From: an uncultured bacterium
GTDB taxonomy: Bacteria; Verrucomicrobiota; Kiritimatiellia; RFP12; CAIWXQ01
Direction: 5' to 3'
Assembly (NCBI GenBank): GCA_903916675.1
Contig: CAIWXQ010000018.1
Span: 124,001-188,000 of the forward strand
Length of the DNA: 64,000 nucleotides
Positions 55,289 to 64,000 of this stretch are shown here, piece by piece. How positions within the stretch are numbered: position 1 is the first letter of the stretch; every line of letters starts with the position of its first letter. A model generated the notes under the pieces. That model ran no database searches, was not told the origin of the DNA, and saw only the letters and a list, made by a program, of their open reading frames with translations. The translations under genes and the position numbers were made by a program.

Positions 55289-55989
55289 CAATGTTTCCGG
55301 CCGTGACGCCACAGGCGGTGGCGCACCATGCGGTACGGCAGCGCGAGGTAGTACTTGCGCAGCCGTGACAGGAACGACGACTGACTCCGCAGCGTCCACG
55401 CCAGGTCACGGCGCAAATACCAGCCATTGCAGCCGGTGCGGTCCACCAGGCGATACCCCTTGCCCCTGAGGAAGCGGTGGCGCGACAAATCGTGGACGTG
55501 ATCTTCGATGATGATCAATGCCGGCCGGAAACGTCCGAGGCTCAACCCTTGCAAAGCGGGAAGTTCATTGCCTTCGATGTCAATCGAAAGAAAATCGACG
55601 GACGTCAATCCGGCCTCGTCCAGAATGCTGTCCAGTGCGCGCACGGGGACACTCGGCAACGATTTCTGCGCGTTGTTTTCAAACACCAGCCGGGCCAGAG
55701 CGGGGTCGTTGTCGGGAAGCTCCATGTAGGCCATGCCGACCTGATCAGGCGCCGAGACTGCCGCTTCCACCACAATGCTAGCCGGCCGGTTCTCGCGCAG
55801 GGCGCGGGCCAGTTGGGGCAGCGGCTCCACCAGCACCCCGCGCCAGCCAAGCTGCTCCAGCAGGTACGTCTGGCTTAATGCGATCGGGTCGTTGGCGCCG
55901 ACCTCCACAAATACACCCTTGTAACCGCGTCCAAAGAACTCGGCCACGCGGACATCTTCGCCATACTGCGCAAACGATTGCTGATGCAA
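55288..55989 (-). CDS. FkbM family methyltransferase
   Basis: MHQQSFAQYGEDVRVAEFFGRGYKGVFVEVGANDPIALSQTYLLEQLGWRGVLVEPLP, LTSVDFLSIDIEGNELPALQGL. Confidence 0.88.
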   Translation of the reverse strand: MHQQSFAQYGEDVRVAEFFGRGYKGVFVEVGANDPIALSQTYLLEQLGWRGVLVEPLPQLARALRENRPASIVVEAAVSAPDQVGMAYMELPDNDPALARLVFENNAQKSLPSVPVRALDSILDEAGLTSVDFLSIDIEGNELPALQGLSLGRFRPALIIIEDHVHDLSRHRFLRGKGYRLVDRTGCNGWYLRRDLAWTLRSQSSFLSRLRKYYLALPYRMVRHRLWRHGRKH

Positions 55990-56173
55990 GGATGACCACC
56001 CTCAATCCTTGGGAAAACCACCGGCACTTGTGGCGTCAGCATACGGGAACACCGGAACGGAAGTCAACGTTCCCCTGTCAAATGGGCTTTACTCCGTGCC
56101 CGGCGCCTGTACACTAATATGCCCGCGCTGGCCTTGGGAGGTCGGGGCGGTAATAACAGCGCAGGCGGAGCAT

Positions 56174-56608
56174 ATGGGCTTTCTTTTTCGATGGCTGGCG
56201 TTGACGATTGCGGTCTGGGCCGCGACCCAGATCGTGCCGGGGGGTGTGTGGGCCGATGGGACCCAGGACCTGCTGATCGCGGCGCTGGTGCTGGGGGTGC
56301 TCAACGCCTTTGTGAGGCCGCTGCTGCGGCTGATCTCACTGCCGTTCATCATCCTCACCTTCGGGCTCTTCCTGGTGGTGATCAACGCACTGCTGCTGTG
56401 GCTGACCTCCTGGCTGGTGTCGGGTTTCCATGTACATGGGTTCTGGAACGCGATCGGCGCGAGCCTGGTCGTGAGCCTCGTGAGCGTGCTCCTCGGCTAT
56501 TCGAGCCGTCGCCGTGCGCAGCCACGCATTGTCATCAACCGTCCGCCATCGCCACCGCCGCCATCCCAGGGGCCGCCCCCGGGAAAAGGACCGATTATTG
56601 ACGTGTAA
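56174..56608 (+). CDS. Phage holin family 4-type (DUF360-like) membrane protein
   Basis: FRWLALTIAVWAATQIVPGGVWADGTQDLLIAALVLGVLNAFVRPLLRLISLPFIILTFGLFLVVINALLLWLTSWLV; Pro-rich tail. Confidence 0.85.
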   Translation: MGFLFRWLALTIAVWAATQIVPGGVWADGTQDLLIAALVLGVLNAFVRPLLRLISLPFIILTFGLFLVVINALLLWLTSWLVSGFHVHGFWNAIGASLVVSLVSVLLGYSSRRRAQPRIVINRPPSPPPPSQGPPPGKGPIIDV

Positions 56609-56706
56609 GGCGGCGAATGTGACAGAATCGGCGGAAGTGTCATGTTGACTTTGGTTCTCATTCTGCCATAATCGCGCACCTTGTTCGCTCCTAACAGGAC
56701 TCCTAA

Positions 56707-57672
56707 ATGAACGTCCATATCACTGGCACCGGTTCCGGAATTCCCGCGCGTCTGGTTGCGAACGGCGAATTGGCAAAGACGCTGGACACAAGTGACGAGT
56801 GGATTGTCTCCCATACCGGCATCCGTGCCCGGCGAATTGCCGGGCCAGACGAGAGTACAGCCACCTTGGCGACAGCCGCGGCCCGGACGGCGCTGGCGCG
56901 CGCCGGCGTGAAGCCGGAAGATCTCGGGATCATCGTCCTGGCCACGAGCACGCCCGACTACGGCGCTTTCCCCTCCTGCGCCTGCCTGGTGCAGCGCGAC
57001 ATCGGGGCGGTGAACGCTGGTGCGTTCGACCTGTTTGCCGCCTGCACCGGCTTTATCTATGCGCTGGAGACCGCCCGCAGTCTGATGCTGCGCGACCCGC
57101 GGCCGGCGCTGGTGATCGGCGCGGATGTCATGACGCGCATCGTCGACTGGAAAGACCGCAACACCTGCGTGCTGTTCGGCGATGGCGCCGGCGCCGTGGT
57201 GCTGCAGGCCAGCGACCGCCCTGGCGGACTGCGCGACTCGATCCTGCGCGCCGACGGCACTGGATCCCAGCATCTTGTCCATGAGGGCGGCTGCCGCACG
57301 CCGGAGAGCGGCCCCTGGCAGAAGGCCACCCTGCAGATGCAGGGCCGGCAGGTATTCAACTTCGCGGTCAAGGCCTTCGATGAGACTGTCCGTGCCCTGC
57401 TGGCGCGGGAGAAGCTGACGCTCGACGACGTACGCTGGATCGTCCCGCATCAGGCCAACATCCGCATCATCGAGGCCACGGCGCGGCGCCTCGACATCGG
57501 CATGGACCGCTTCTACGTGAACATCGACGAGCTGGCCAACACCTCGGCCGGCACGATTCCGCTGGCATTGGACCAGATGATCCGCGAAGAGAAGCTGCAT
57601 TCCGGCGACACAATCGTCCTGGTCGGCTTCGGCGCCGGGCTCACCTGGGGCGGAACGCTGATCAAATGGTGA
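56707..57672 (+). CDS. fabH: 3-oxoacyl-ACP synthase III
   Basis: HITGTGSGIPARLVANGELAKTLDTSDEWIVSHTGIRARRIA, FDLFAACTGFIYAL, VPHQANIRIIEATARRLDI, NTSAGTIPLAL. Confidence 0.95.
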   Translation: MNVHITGTGSGIPARLVANGELAKTLDTSDEWIVSHTGIRARRIAGPDESTATLATAAARTALARAGVKPEDLGIIVLATSTPDYGAFPSCACLVQRDIGAVNAGAFDLFAACTGFIYALETARSLMLRDPRPALVIGADVMTRIVDWKDRNTCVLFGDGAGAVVLQASDRPGGLRDSILRADGTGSQHLVHEGGCRTPESGPWQKATLQMQGRQVFNFAVKAFDETVRALLAREKLTLDDVRWIVPHQANIRIIEATARRLDIGMDRFYVNIDELANTSAGTIPLALDQMIREEKLHSGDTIVLVGFGAGLTWGGTLIKW

Positions 57673-57677
57673 GGGGC

Positions 57678-57712
57678 AGAATTCCCAATTCCGGCTCCTG
57701 AATTCTGAATTG
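57678..57712. repeat. Short-period GAATTC-family intergenic repeat
   Basis: AGAATTCCCAATTCCGGCTCCTGAATTCTGAATTG between fabH and fabF. Confidence 0.5.
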
Positions 57713-57726
57713 ACACAGGAACGCAC

Positions 57727-58980
57727 ATGAACACAGGCAAGAAACGCGTGGTAGTGACCGGCCTGGGCGCGATCACGCCCATCGGCAACACGGTTGGCGA
57801 ATTCTGGACCAGCATCCGCGCCGGCGTCGGCGGGGTGGAGACCATCACCCGCTTCGACCCTTCGCGCCTGGACTGCCGCGTGGCGGCGCAGGTCAAGGAT
57901 TTCGCGGCAGGCAAGCACGTCGATCCCAAGGAAGCCCGCCGCATGGCCCTTTTCACGCAGTACGCGGTGGCGGCCGCGAAAATGGCGTGGGCAGACTCCG
58001 GCCTGGACAAGGGGGGCAGTGATCAAGATCGCACGGCCGTGATCCTCGGCAACGGCATCGGCGGCGCGGAGGTCAATGACGAGACCTACAAGATTCTCTC
58101 CGAGCGCGGTCCCGGCCGGATCTCGCCCATGGCCATTCCGAAGCTCATCTCCAACGAGGCCGCCGGCAATGTTTCCATGGCGCTTCAGGCCCGCGGGTTC
58201 TCCCACACCATCAACACCGCTTGCGCCTCCTCCACGGACGCCATCGGCCTGGCGCTGGACGCCATCCGCGCGGGGCGCGCCGACGTCGTCGTCGCCGGCG
58301 GCACCGAGGCGGCCATCACTGAGTACTGCATTGGCGGCTTCTGTGCGCTGAAGGCGCTCGCCACCAAGTATAATGACACCCCCGCCAAGGCCAGCCGGCC
58401 GTTCGACCTCCATCGCGACGGCTTCGTCATGGGCGAGGGCTCCGGCATCCTGATCCTCGAGGAGCACGACCATGCCGTGCGCCGCGGCGCGCGCATCTAC
58501 GCCGAGCTGGCTGGCTACGCTGCCACGGACGACGCCCATCACCTCACCGCGCCGCACCCGGAGGGCGAGGGCGCCATCCGCGCCATCCGCCTCGTGCTGC
58601 AAGACGCCGGGCTGGCGCCGACAGAGGTCGATTACATCAACGCCCACGGCACCTCCACGCCGCTGAATGACCCCATGGAGACCAAGGCCGTCAAGGCGGT
58701 CTTCGGCGATCATGCCCGCCGCCTCAAGATGTCGTCCACCAAGAGCATGACCGGTCACCTGATGGGCGCCGCCGGCGCCATCGAGGCCATCATCTGTGTG
58801 CTCGCGCTGCAGGACCAGTTCTTCCCGCCCACGATCAACCATGAGACGTCCGATCCGGAGTGCGATCTGGACTGCGTGCCGAACCGTGGCGTGAACGGCG
58901 CGATCCGCGCCGCGCTTTCCACCTCGCTCGGATTCGGCGGGCACAACGGGGTCCTGGCCTTCAGAAAGTTGGCATCATGA
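57727..58980 (+). CDS. fabF: 3-oxoacyl-ACP synthase II
   Basis: KRVVVTGLGAITPIGNTVGEFWTSIRAGVGGVETITRFD, NTACASSTDAIGLALDAIRAGRADVVVAGGTEAAI, NAHGTSTPLNDPMETKAVK, TKSMTGHLMGAAGAIEAI. Confidence 0.97.
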   Translation: MNTGKKRVVVTGLGAITPIGNTVGEFWTSIRAGVGGVETITRFDPSRLDCRVAAQVKDFAAGKHVDPKEARRMALFTQYAVAAAKMAWADSGLDKGGSDQDRTAVILGNGIGGAEVNDETYKILSERGPGRISPMAIPKLISNEAAGNVSMALQARGFSHTINTACASSTDAIGLALDAIRAGRADVVVAGGTEAAITEYCIGGFCALKALATKYNDTPAKASRPFDLHRDGFVMGEGSGILILEEHDHAVRRGARIYAELAGYAATDDAHHLTAPHPEGEGAIRAIRLVLQDAGLAPTEVDYINAHGTSTPLNDPMETKAVKAVFGDHARRLKMSSTKSMTGHLMGAAGAIEAIICVLALQDQFFPPTINHETSDPECDLDCVPNRGVNGAIRAALSTSLGFGGHNGVLAFRKLAS

Positions 58981-59396
58981 AACCGGTTACTTCTCTGATT
59001 CCGCATCGCGATCCGTTCCTGTTCGTGGACCGCATCGTTTCGGCCAGCAGGGAGAAGATCGTCGGCGAACGCACGTTCCCGGCGGACACGTGGTTCTTCA
59101 AGGGGCATTTTCCGGAATACCCGGTCGTGCCGGGCGTCATCCTGATCGAGACCATGGCACAGTGCGGCGGCGCGGGTTTGGTGTATGCCGAACTGATGCA
59201 GAATCGCGTGTTTCTACTGGTTTCCGTGTCAGAGGCTAAGTTTCGCCGGCAGGTGCGGCCGAACGAACTTCTACGAATGGAGATCGAAAACCTGAAGATC
59301 TCCAACCGTCTTTGCAAGCAGCGTGGCAAGGCCTGGGTCGGCGACGAGCTCGCCGCCGAGGCCGAATGGTTCTGTGTGCCCGGGAAGGAAACATGA
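58977..59396 (+). CDS. fabZ: 3-hydroxyacyl-ACP dehydratase
   Basis: LIPHRDPFLFVDRIVSASREKIVGERTF, WFFKGHFPEYPVVPGVILIETMAQCGG. Confidence 0.93.
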   Translation: MKPVTSLIPHRDPFLFVDRIVSASREKIVGERTFPADTWFFKGHFPEYPVVPGVILIETMAQCGGAGLVYAELMQNRVFLLVSVSEAKFRRQVRPNELLRMEIENLKISNRLCKQRGKAWVGDELAAEAEWFCVPGKET

Positions 59397-60526
59397 GCGC
59401 CCCCGCCCGGATCGCCAACGGCGTCTGCCTCGACGTGAATCCGGCCGGTTGTGCGCGTCAGGTGGCGGAGCAGGTCGCGGCCGAGCGCCTCCTGCCGCCG
59501 CTGGCCAGTGGCCCGCGTGCCGTACTCGTGCTCGGCGCCTCCGGCGGCTACGGTCTGGCTGCGCGCGTCGTGGCGGCGTTCGGCGCAGGCGCCCGTACGC
59601 TGGGCGTCTCCTTTGAGCGCGAGCCGCGCGAAAACCGCGGCGGCTCCCCCGGCTGGTACAACAATCTGGCCTTCGACGGGGAGGCGCGCCGGCACGGCCT
59701 CTCCTCTATCACGCTGGTGGCCGACGCCTACCTGTCCGCCACCAAGGCCCGCGTGATCGAGGCCGCGCGCGCCAACGGCTTCGAGAAGTTTGATCTCGTG
59801 GTCTACAGCCTGGCCGCGCCCATGCGCACCGACCCCGCCACCGGCACGATCTATCGCACGGCTATCAAGCCCATCGGCCAGCCGTATTCAGCCCTGACGC
59901 TCAACCTCGCCGCCGGCACACTCAAGACCACCACGATCGCGCCAGCCACGGAGGAGGAGACCCTCGGCACGGTCAAGGTCATGGGCGGTGAGGACTGGAA
60001 GCTCTGGATCGATGCCCTGCTGGAGGCTAGCCTGCTGCACGAGGGGGTCCGGACGCTTGCGTTCTCCTATCTGGGGCCGGCCTGCACACGCGCCGTCTAC
60101 CGCTCCGGCACGCTGGGGCGTGCCAAGGCGCATCTGGAGGCCACAGCCCACGAGCTCGACGCGCAGCTCGCCCCACTCGGCGGCCACGCCTACGTCGCCA
60201 TCTGTAAGGCGCTCGTGACGCGCGCCAGCGCGGTCATCCCCGCCATGCCGCTCTACCTGGCCGCGCTCTACCGGGTCATGAAGGCCCGCGGCCTGCACGA
60301 GAACTGCCTGGATCAGATGAACCGCCTCTTTCGCGACCGCCTCTGCACCGGTCGTCCCGTGCCCGTGGACAAGGAGGGGCGCATCCGTCTCGACGACTGG
60401 GAAATGCGTGACGACGTGCAGGCGGAAGTGACCCAACTGCTGAACACGGTCACGCCGGAAAACGTTTGGAGTCTCGTGGATTACGAGGGGTATCAGCACG
60501 ATTTCCTGTCCCTGCACGGGTTGTGA
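59393..60526 (+). CDS. fabV: Trans-2-enoyl-ACP/CoA reductase FabV
   Basis: LDVNPAGCARQVAEQV, VLVLGASGGYGLAARVVAAFGAGARTLGVSFE, GWYNNLAFDGEA, DLVVYSLAAPMRTDPATGTIYRTAIKPIG, CLDQMNRLFRDRL. Confidence 0.94.
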   Translation: MSAPARIANGVCLDVNPAGCARQVAEQVAAERLLPPLASGPRAVLVLGASGGYGLAARVVAAFGAGARTLGVSFEREPRENRGGSPGWYNNLAFDGEARRHGLSSITLVADAYLSATKARVIEAARANGFEKFDLVVYSLAAPMRTDPATGTIYRTAIKPIGQPYSALTLNLAAGTLKTTTIAPATEEETLGTVKVMGGEDWKLWIDALLEASLLHEGVRTLAFSYLGPACTRAVYRSGTLGRAKAHLEATAHELDAQLAPLGGHAYVAICKALVTRASAVIPAMPLYLAALYRVMKARGLHENCLDQMNRLFRDRLCTGRPVPVDKEGRIRLDDWEMRDDVQAEVTQLLNTVTPENVWSLVDYEGYQHDFLSLHGL

Positions 60527-60540
60527 TCGAACACGGTTTT

Positions 60541-60657
60541 GGACACAGAGAGCACAGAGGATAAAAAATGAGCACACAGAGGAAGTGATCCTCACCGCCA
60601 GGCGTTTAAAGACGCATCCCTCTGTGTGCTCTGTCTTCCTCTGTGCTCTCTGTGTCC
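60541..60657. repeat. Inverted pair of CACAGAG-family short-period repeats
   Basis: GGACACAGAGAGCACAGAGGATAAAAAATGAGCACACAGAGGAAG ... CCCTCTGTGTGCTCTGTCTTCCTCTGTGCTCTCTGTGTCC. Confidence 0.85.
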
Positions 60658-60694
60658 TGAACCGTGTAGCGCGACCTTGACGGAAACGGGCGCC

Positions 60695-60718
60695 AGCCGC
60701 TATTTTAAGCGGCTTTTA
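60695..60718 (+). terminator. Rho-independent terminator after the fab cluster
   Basis: AGCCGCT-ATTTTA-AGCGGCT-TTTAG. Confidence 0.65.
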
Positions 60719-60778
60719 GCAACAGGACGGTTGCGGGGGAGTTTTCCCCCGGCAGGGGCATCAACGGGAGCAAGCAAC

Positions 60779-61687
60779 GTGGGCTACAATTGCGTCGTAT
60801 GCGTCAAGCAGGTGCCGGATACCAAGCGGATCACCGGCCAGGCCATGAAAGAGGACGGGACCGTCAACCGCGCGGCGCTGCCGGCTGTCTTCAACCCCGA
60901 GGACCTCAACGCCCTCGAGGCCGCACTGCGCGTGCGGGATGAACACGGCGGCACCGTGACGGTCATCACCATGGGTCTTCCCGCCGCCTGCGAGGTGTTG
61001 CGCGACGCGCTCTTCCGCGGCGCCGACGCCGTGGTGCTCGTGACTGATCGCCGCGCCGCGGCCTCTGACACGCTTGCCACCAGTTACATCCTCTCCTGTG
61101 CTGCGAAGAAGCTGCACCCGGACCTCATCTTTTGCGGCCGCCAGGCTATTGACGGCGATACCGCCCAGGTCGGCCCCCAGCTCGCCGAGAAGCTCGGCTT
61201 CACGCTGATCACCTACCTTGAGGACCTCAAGCTCGACGGCCGCGTCGCGACTGCCCGCCGCAACGTCGGCAACGGCTACGAGGTGGTCCGCGCCCGCCTC
61301 CCCGCGCTCTTCACCGTGGTCGAGAGCGCCAACCACCCGCGCCCCACGGCGGTCAAGCGCGCCATGAAAAGCAAGAAGGCCCGCGCCCCGGTCGAGGTCG
61401 CCAAGGCCGTGGACACCGAGCTGCCCTCCGCCACGCCCGAGGCCAAGGCCGTGGAAACCAAGAAGCGCTGCGCGGAGTTGGCTGCCAGGGGGCTGCAGAT
61501 CATGCAGTGGAATCTGGACGACCTGCAGGCCGATCTCTCCTGGTGCGGCGGCGCGGGCAGCCCCACCAAGGTGCACCGCATCCAGTCCATCGTGCTGGCC
61601 GGCGGCGACTACAAGGAGTTCCCGCCGACCGAGGACGGCGTAACCCGCCTGCTCGGCGAGCTGATCGAGGACCATACCATTGGGTGA
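60779..61687 (+). CDS. etfB: Electron transfer flavoprotein beta subunit
   Basis: GTG start; YNCVVCVKQVPDTKRITGQAMKEDGTVNRAALPAVFNPEDLNALEAALRVRDEHGG, FCGRQAIDGDTAQVGPQLAEKLG. Confidence 0.94.
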   Translation: MGYNCVVCVKQVPDTKRITGQAMKEDGTVNRAALPAVFNPEDLNALEAALRVRDEHGGTVTVITMGLPAACEVLRDALFRGADAVVLVTDRRAAASDTLATSYILSCAAKKLHPDLIFCGRQAIDGDTAQVGPQLAEKLGFTLITYLEDLKLDGRVATARRNVGNGYEVVRARLPALFTVVESANHPRPTAVKRAMKSKKARAPVEVAKAVDTELPSATPEAKAVETKKRCAELAARGLQIMQWNLDDLQADLSWCGGAGSPTKVHRIQSIVLAGGDYKEFPPTEDGVTRLLGELIEDHTIG

Positions 61688-61777
61688 GCCGCCAGCGGCC
61701 CGTGAGCTATGGGCTGTTCAACGATCCTGAATCTTGAATCCCGCATCCGAAGCGAATCTTTCACGAGGAACACGAAC

Positions 61778-62839
61778 ATGATCGAAGTCAACCGGCAGGG
61801 CGAAGTCTGGATCTACGCGGAGCAGGAGGCGGGCAAGCTCTCCGACGTGCCGCTCGAGCTGCTGAGCAAGGGGCGCGAACTGGCGGATCAGCTCAAGGTT
61901 CCGCTGGCGGCCGTGCTGTTGGGCAAGAACGTGTCGGACCTCGCCGGGCAGCTCATCCTCCACGGCGCGGACAAGGTCTACCTGGCCGAGGACCCGGCGC
62001 TGGCGCACTACCAGACCGCCAGCTACACCAAGGTCGTCTGCGACCTGATCATCTACCGCAAGCCGCAGATCTGCCTCTTCGGCGCCACGCCCCTCGGGCG
62101 CGACCTCGCCCCCACCATCGCCTCGTGCATGCGCTGCGGCCTCACGGCTGACTGCACGGACCTGGAGATCGGCGAGCACACCGAGCCGTCCACCAAGGAG
62201 CACCTCAGCAACCTGCTGCTCCAGATCCGCCCGGCCTTCGGCGGCAACATCATCGCCACGATCGTCAACCCCCACCGCTGGCCGCAGATGGCCACCGTGC
62301 GCGAAGGTGTCATGCGCATGTCCACGCCGACCCCCGGACGCAACGGCGTGACGATCCGCTGCCCGGTGAATCTCTCCGGCCTGACGCTTCCCGTCGAGGT
62401 GCTCGAGTCGCACCGCCGCCCCAAGAAGGTCAACCTCAAGGGCGCGCGCATCATCGTCGCCGGCGGCGCCGGCGTGGGCAGCCGCGAGAACTTCCGCCAG
62501 CTCTGGGACCTGGCTAATATCCTCGGCGGCGCCGTGGGCGGCAGTCGCGCGGCCGTGGACCTCGGGTACGTGGACCACGACCACCAGATCGGCCAGACCG
62601 GCACCACGGTCCGCCCCGCGCTCTACATCGCCTGCGGCCTCTCCGGCGCCGTGCAGCACCGCGCGGGCATGCAGGAGTCGGCCAAGATCCTGGCGATCAA
62701 CAATGACAAGGACGCGCCCATCTTCGGCATTGCGCATTACGGCATCGTCGGCAATCTCAACGAGGTGGTCCCCCGCATGATCAAGGCCATCCGCAGCGGC
62801 GCCAGCATCGAGAAAGCCGCGCAGGCGGCGAAGGCGTAA
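61778..62839 (+). CDS. etfA: Electron transfer flavoprotein alpha subunit
   Basis: VWIYAEQEAGKLSDVPLELLSKGRELADQL, ICLFGATPLGRDLAPTIASCMRCGLTADCTDLEI, GGSRAAVDLGYVDHDHQIGQTGTTVRPALYIACGLSGAVQHRAGM. Confidence 0.96.
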   Translation: MIEVNRQGEVWIYAEQEAGKLSDVPLELLSKGRELADQLKVPLAAVLLGKNVSDLAGQLILHGADKVYLAEDPALAHYQTASYTKVVCDLIIYRKPQICLFGATPLGRDLAPTIASCMRCGLTADCTDLEIGEHTEPSTKEHLSNLLLQIRPAFGGNIIATIVNPHRWPQMATVREGVMRMSTPTPGRNGVTIRCPVNLSGLTLPVEVLESHRRPKKVNLKGARIIVAGGAGVGSRENFRQLWDLANILGGAVGGSRAAVDLGYVDHDHQIGQTGTTVRPALYIACGLSGAVQHRAGMQESAKILAINNDKDAPIFGIAHYGIVGNLNEVVPRMIKAIRSGASIEKAAQAAKA

Positions 62840-62907
62840 GGCGTTTCTCCCGCCAATGACTGATGACCAATGACCATTGACGCTCCCTGAAGAAAAGGTA
62901 CACGCAC

Positions 62908-64000
62908 ATGGCGAACTTCTACACCGACAACGAGGACATCCAGTTCCTCTTCCGGCACATGGACCTGGCGCGGCTGGCCACGCTGAACGAGGAAGGCTTC
63001 CGGTTCGCCCGGGAGTTCGACTTCGCGCCAACGGACGCCGCGGATGCGATCGACAACTACAACCGCATCCTCACCACGATCGGCGAAATCATCGGCGACC
63101 GCGTGGCCCTTACGGCCGCGGACTCCGATGTCGTCGGCAACACGCTCAACGCCGACGGCAGCGTGACCTACACCCCCGGCATCCAGGAGGCCCTCAAGCT
63201 CCTCAGCCAGGCTGATGTCATGGGCTTCACCCTGCCATACCGCTACGGCGGCCTGAACTGTTCGGAACTGCTCTACACGATGTCCAACGACATCGTCAGC
63301 CGCGCCGACGCCTCGCTGATGAACCTCTACGGCCTGCAGGGAATCGCCGAGACCATCAACAACTTCGCCAGCGAGGAACTGAAGCGGGAATATCTCCCGC
63401 GCATGGCCAGCGGCGAGTTCACCGGTGCCATGGTGCTCACTGAGCCGGACGCCGGCAGCGACCTTCAGGCCGTCAAGACCCGCGCCTGGCAGGACGCCAA
63501 CGGCAACTGGTTCATCCGCGGCGTGAAGCGCTTCATTACCAACGGCTGCGGCGATGTGCTCCTCGTCCTGGCCCGCACAGAGCCTGAGATCGCCGACGGC
63601 CGCGGTCTCTCCTGCCTGCTTGTCGAGCGCAACCCGCGCGTCCGTGTCCGCCGTCTTGAGAACAAGCTTGGCATCCACGCCAGCCCGACCTGCGAGCTGG
63701 TCTTCGACGACTGCCCCGCCAAGCTCGTCGGCGAGCGCCAGCGCGGCCTGATCACCTACGTGATGAGCCTGATGAACGGCGCCCGCGTCGGCATCGCCGC
63801 GCAGAGCCTCGGCATCGGCGAGGCCTCCTGCCGCGCCGCGCGCGACTACGCCCGCAGCCGCAAGCAGTTCGGCTCCGCCATCGACAGCTTCCCGGCCGTG
63901 CGCGACCTGATCGTGGACATGAACCTCGACCTCCAGGCCGCCCGCGCCATCACCTACTACGCCACGTTCCATGTGGATCTCGAGAACGGCATCAACAACC
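62908..64000 (+). CDS. Acyl-CoA dehydrogenase (3' end outside window)
   Basis: MANFYTDNEDIQFLFRHMDLARL, GFTLPYRYGGLN, GAMVLTEPDAGSDLQAVKTRA, VKRFITNGCGDVLLVLART, GIAAQSLGIGEASCRAARDYARSRKQFG. Confidence 0.92.
   Translation, partial: MANFYTDNEDIQFLFRHMDLARLATLNEEGFRFAREFDFAPTDAADAIDNYNRILTTIGEIIGDRVALTAADSDVVGNTLNADGSVTYTPGIQEALKLLSQADVMGFTLPYRYGGLNCSELLYTMSNDIVSRADASLMNLYGLQGIAETINNFASEELKREYLPRMASGEFTGAMVLTEPDAGSDLQAVKTRAWQDANGNWFIRGVKRFITNGCGDVLLVLARTEPEIADGRGLSCLLVERNPRVRVRRLENKLGIHASPTCELVFDDCPAKLVGERQRGLITYVMSLMNGARVGIAAQSLGIGEASCRAARDYARSRKQFGSAIDSFPAVRDLIVDMNLDLQAARAITYYATFHVDLENGINN

Noticed and set aside
56174-56608. Prophage suggested by the holin-family hit
   Set aside because: This family is a common chromosomal membrane protein; no other phage genes nearby.
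56497-58944. 815-aa minus-strand ORF
   Set aside because: Antisense to fabH and fabF; long open antisense frames are expected from high-GC3 codon usage.

Overview
This is a high-GC bacterial chromosomal window of about 64 kb. Gene content suggests the Planctomycetes/Verrucomicrobia/Lentisphaerae/Kiritimatiellae area, but that is inference only. It is mostly core metabolism. Clear groups are: carboxynorspermidine-type polyamine genes; rpsP-trmD-rplS-rnhB; lysA; miaB; dxs; proA; prfA-rpmE; parB-argC; nadB; a trimeric electron-bifurcating-type [FeFe] hydrogenase (hydC-hydB-hydA) divergent from rex; a glycan/LPS-type glycosyltransferase region at about 41-56 kb; and fabH-fabF-fabZ-fabV followed by etfB-etfA-acyl-CoA dehydrogenase. 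No rRNA, tRNA, CRISPR array, prophage or defence island was recognised. The most unusual content is non-genic: (i) a REP-associated tyrosine transposase (RAYT) between dxs and proA, whose flanking REP palindromes supply the stop codons of dxs, RAYT and proA; (ii) many unrelated short-period (about 7-9 nt) intergenic repeat families, often as inverted pairs, which run into gene ends; (iii) a 1.2 kb anomalous intergenic segment at 25.3-26.5 kb with a frameshifted small ORF, a G10 tract, a degenerate direct repeat and a hairpin-rich segment; (iv) an apparent in-frame, lower-GC insertion in an ArnT-like glycosyltransferase; (v) a divergent caspase-like secreted protein whose 5' end overlaps a terminator. 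All calls come from reading sequence and translations; no database search was run.
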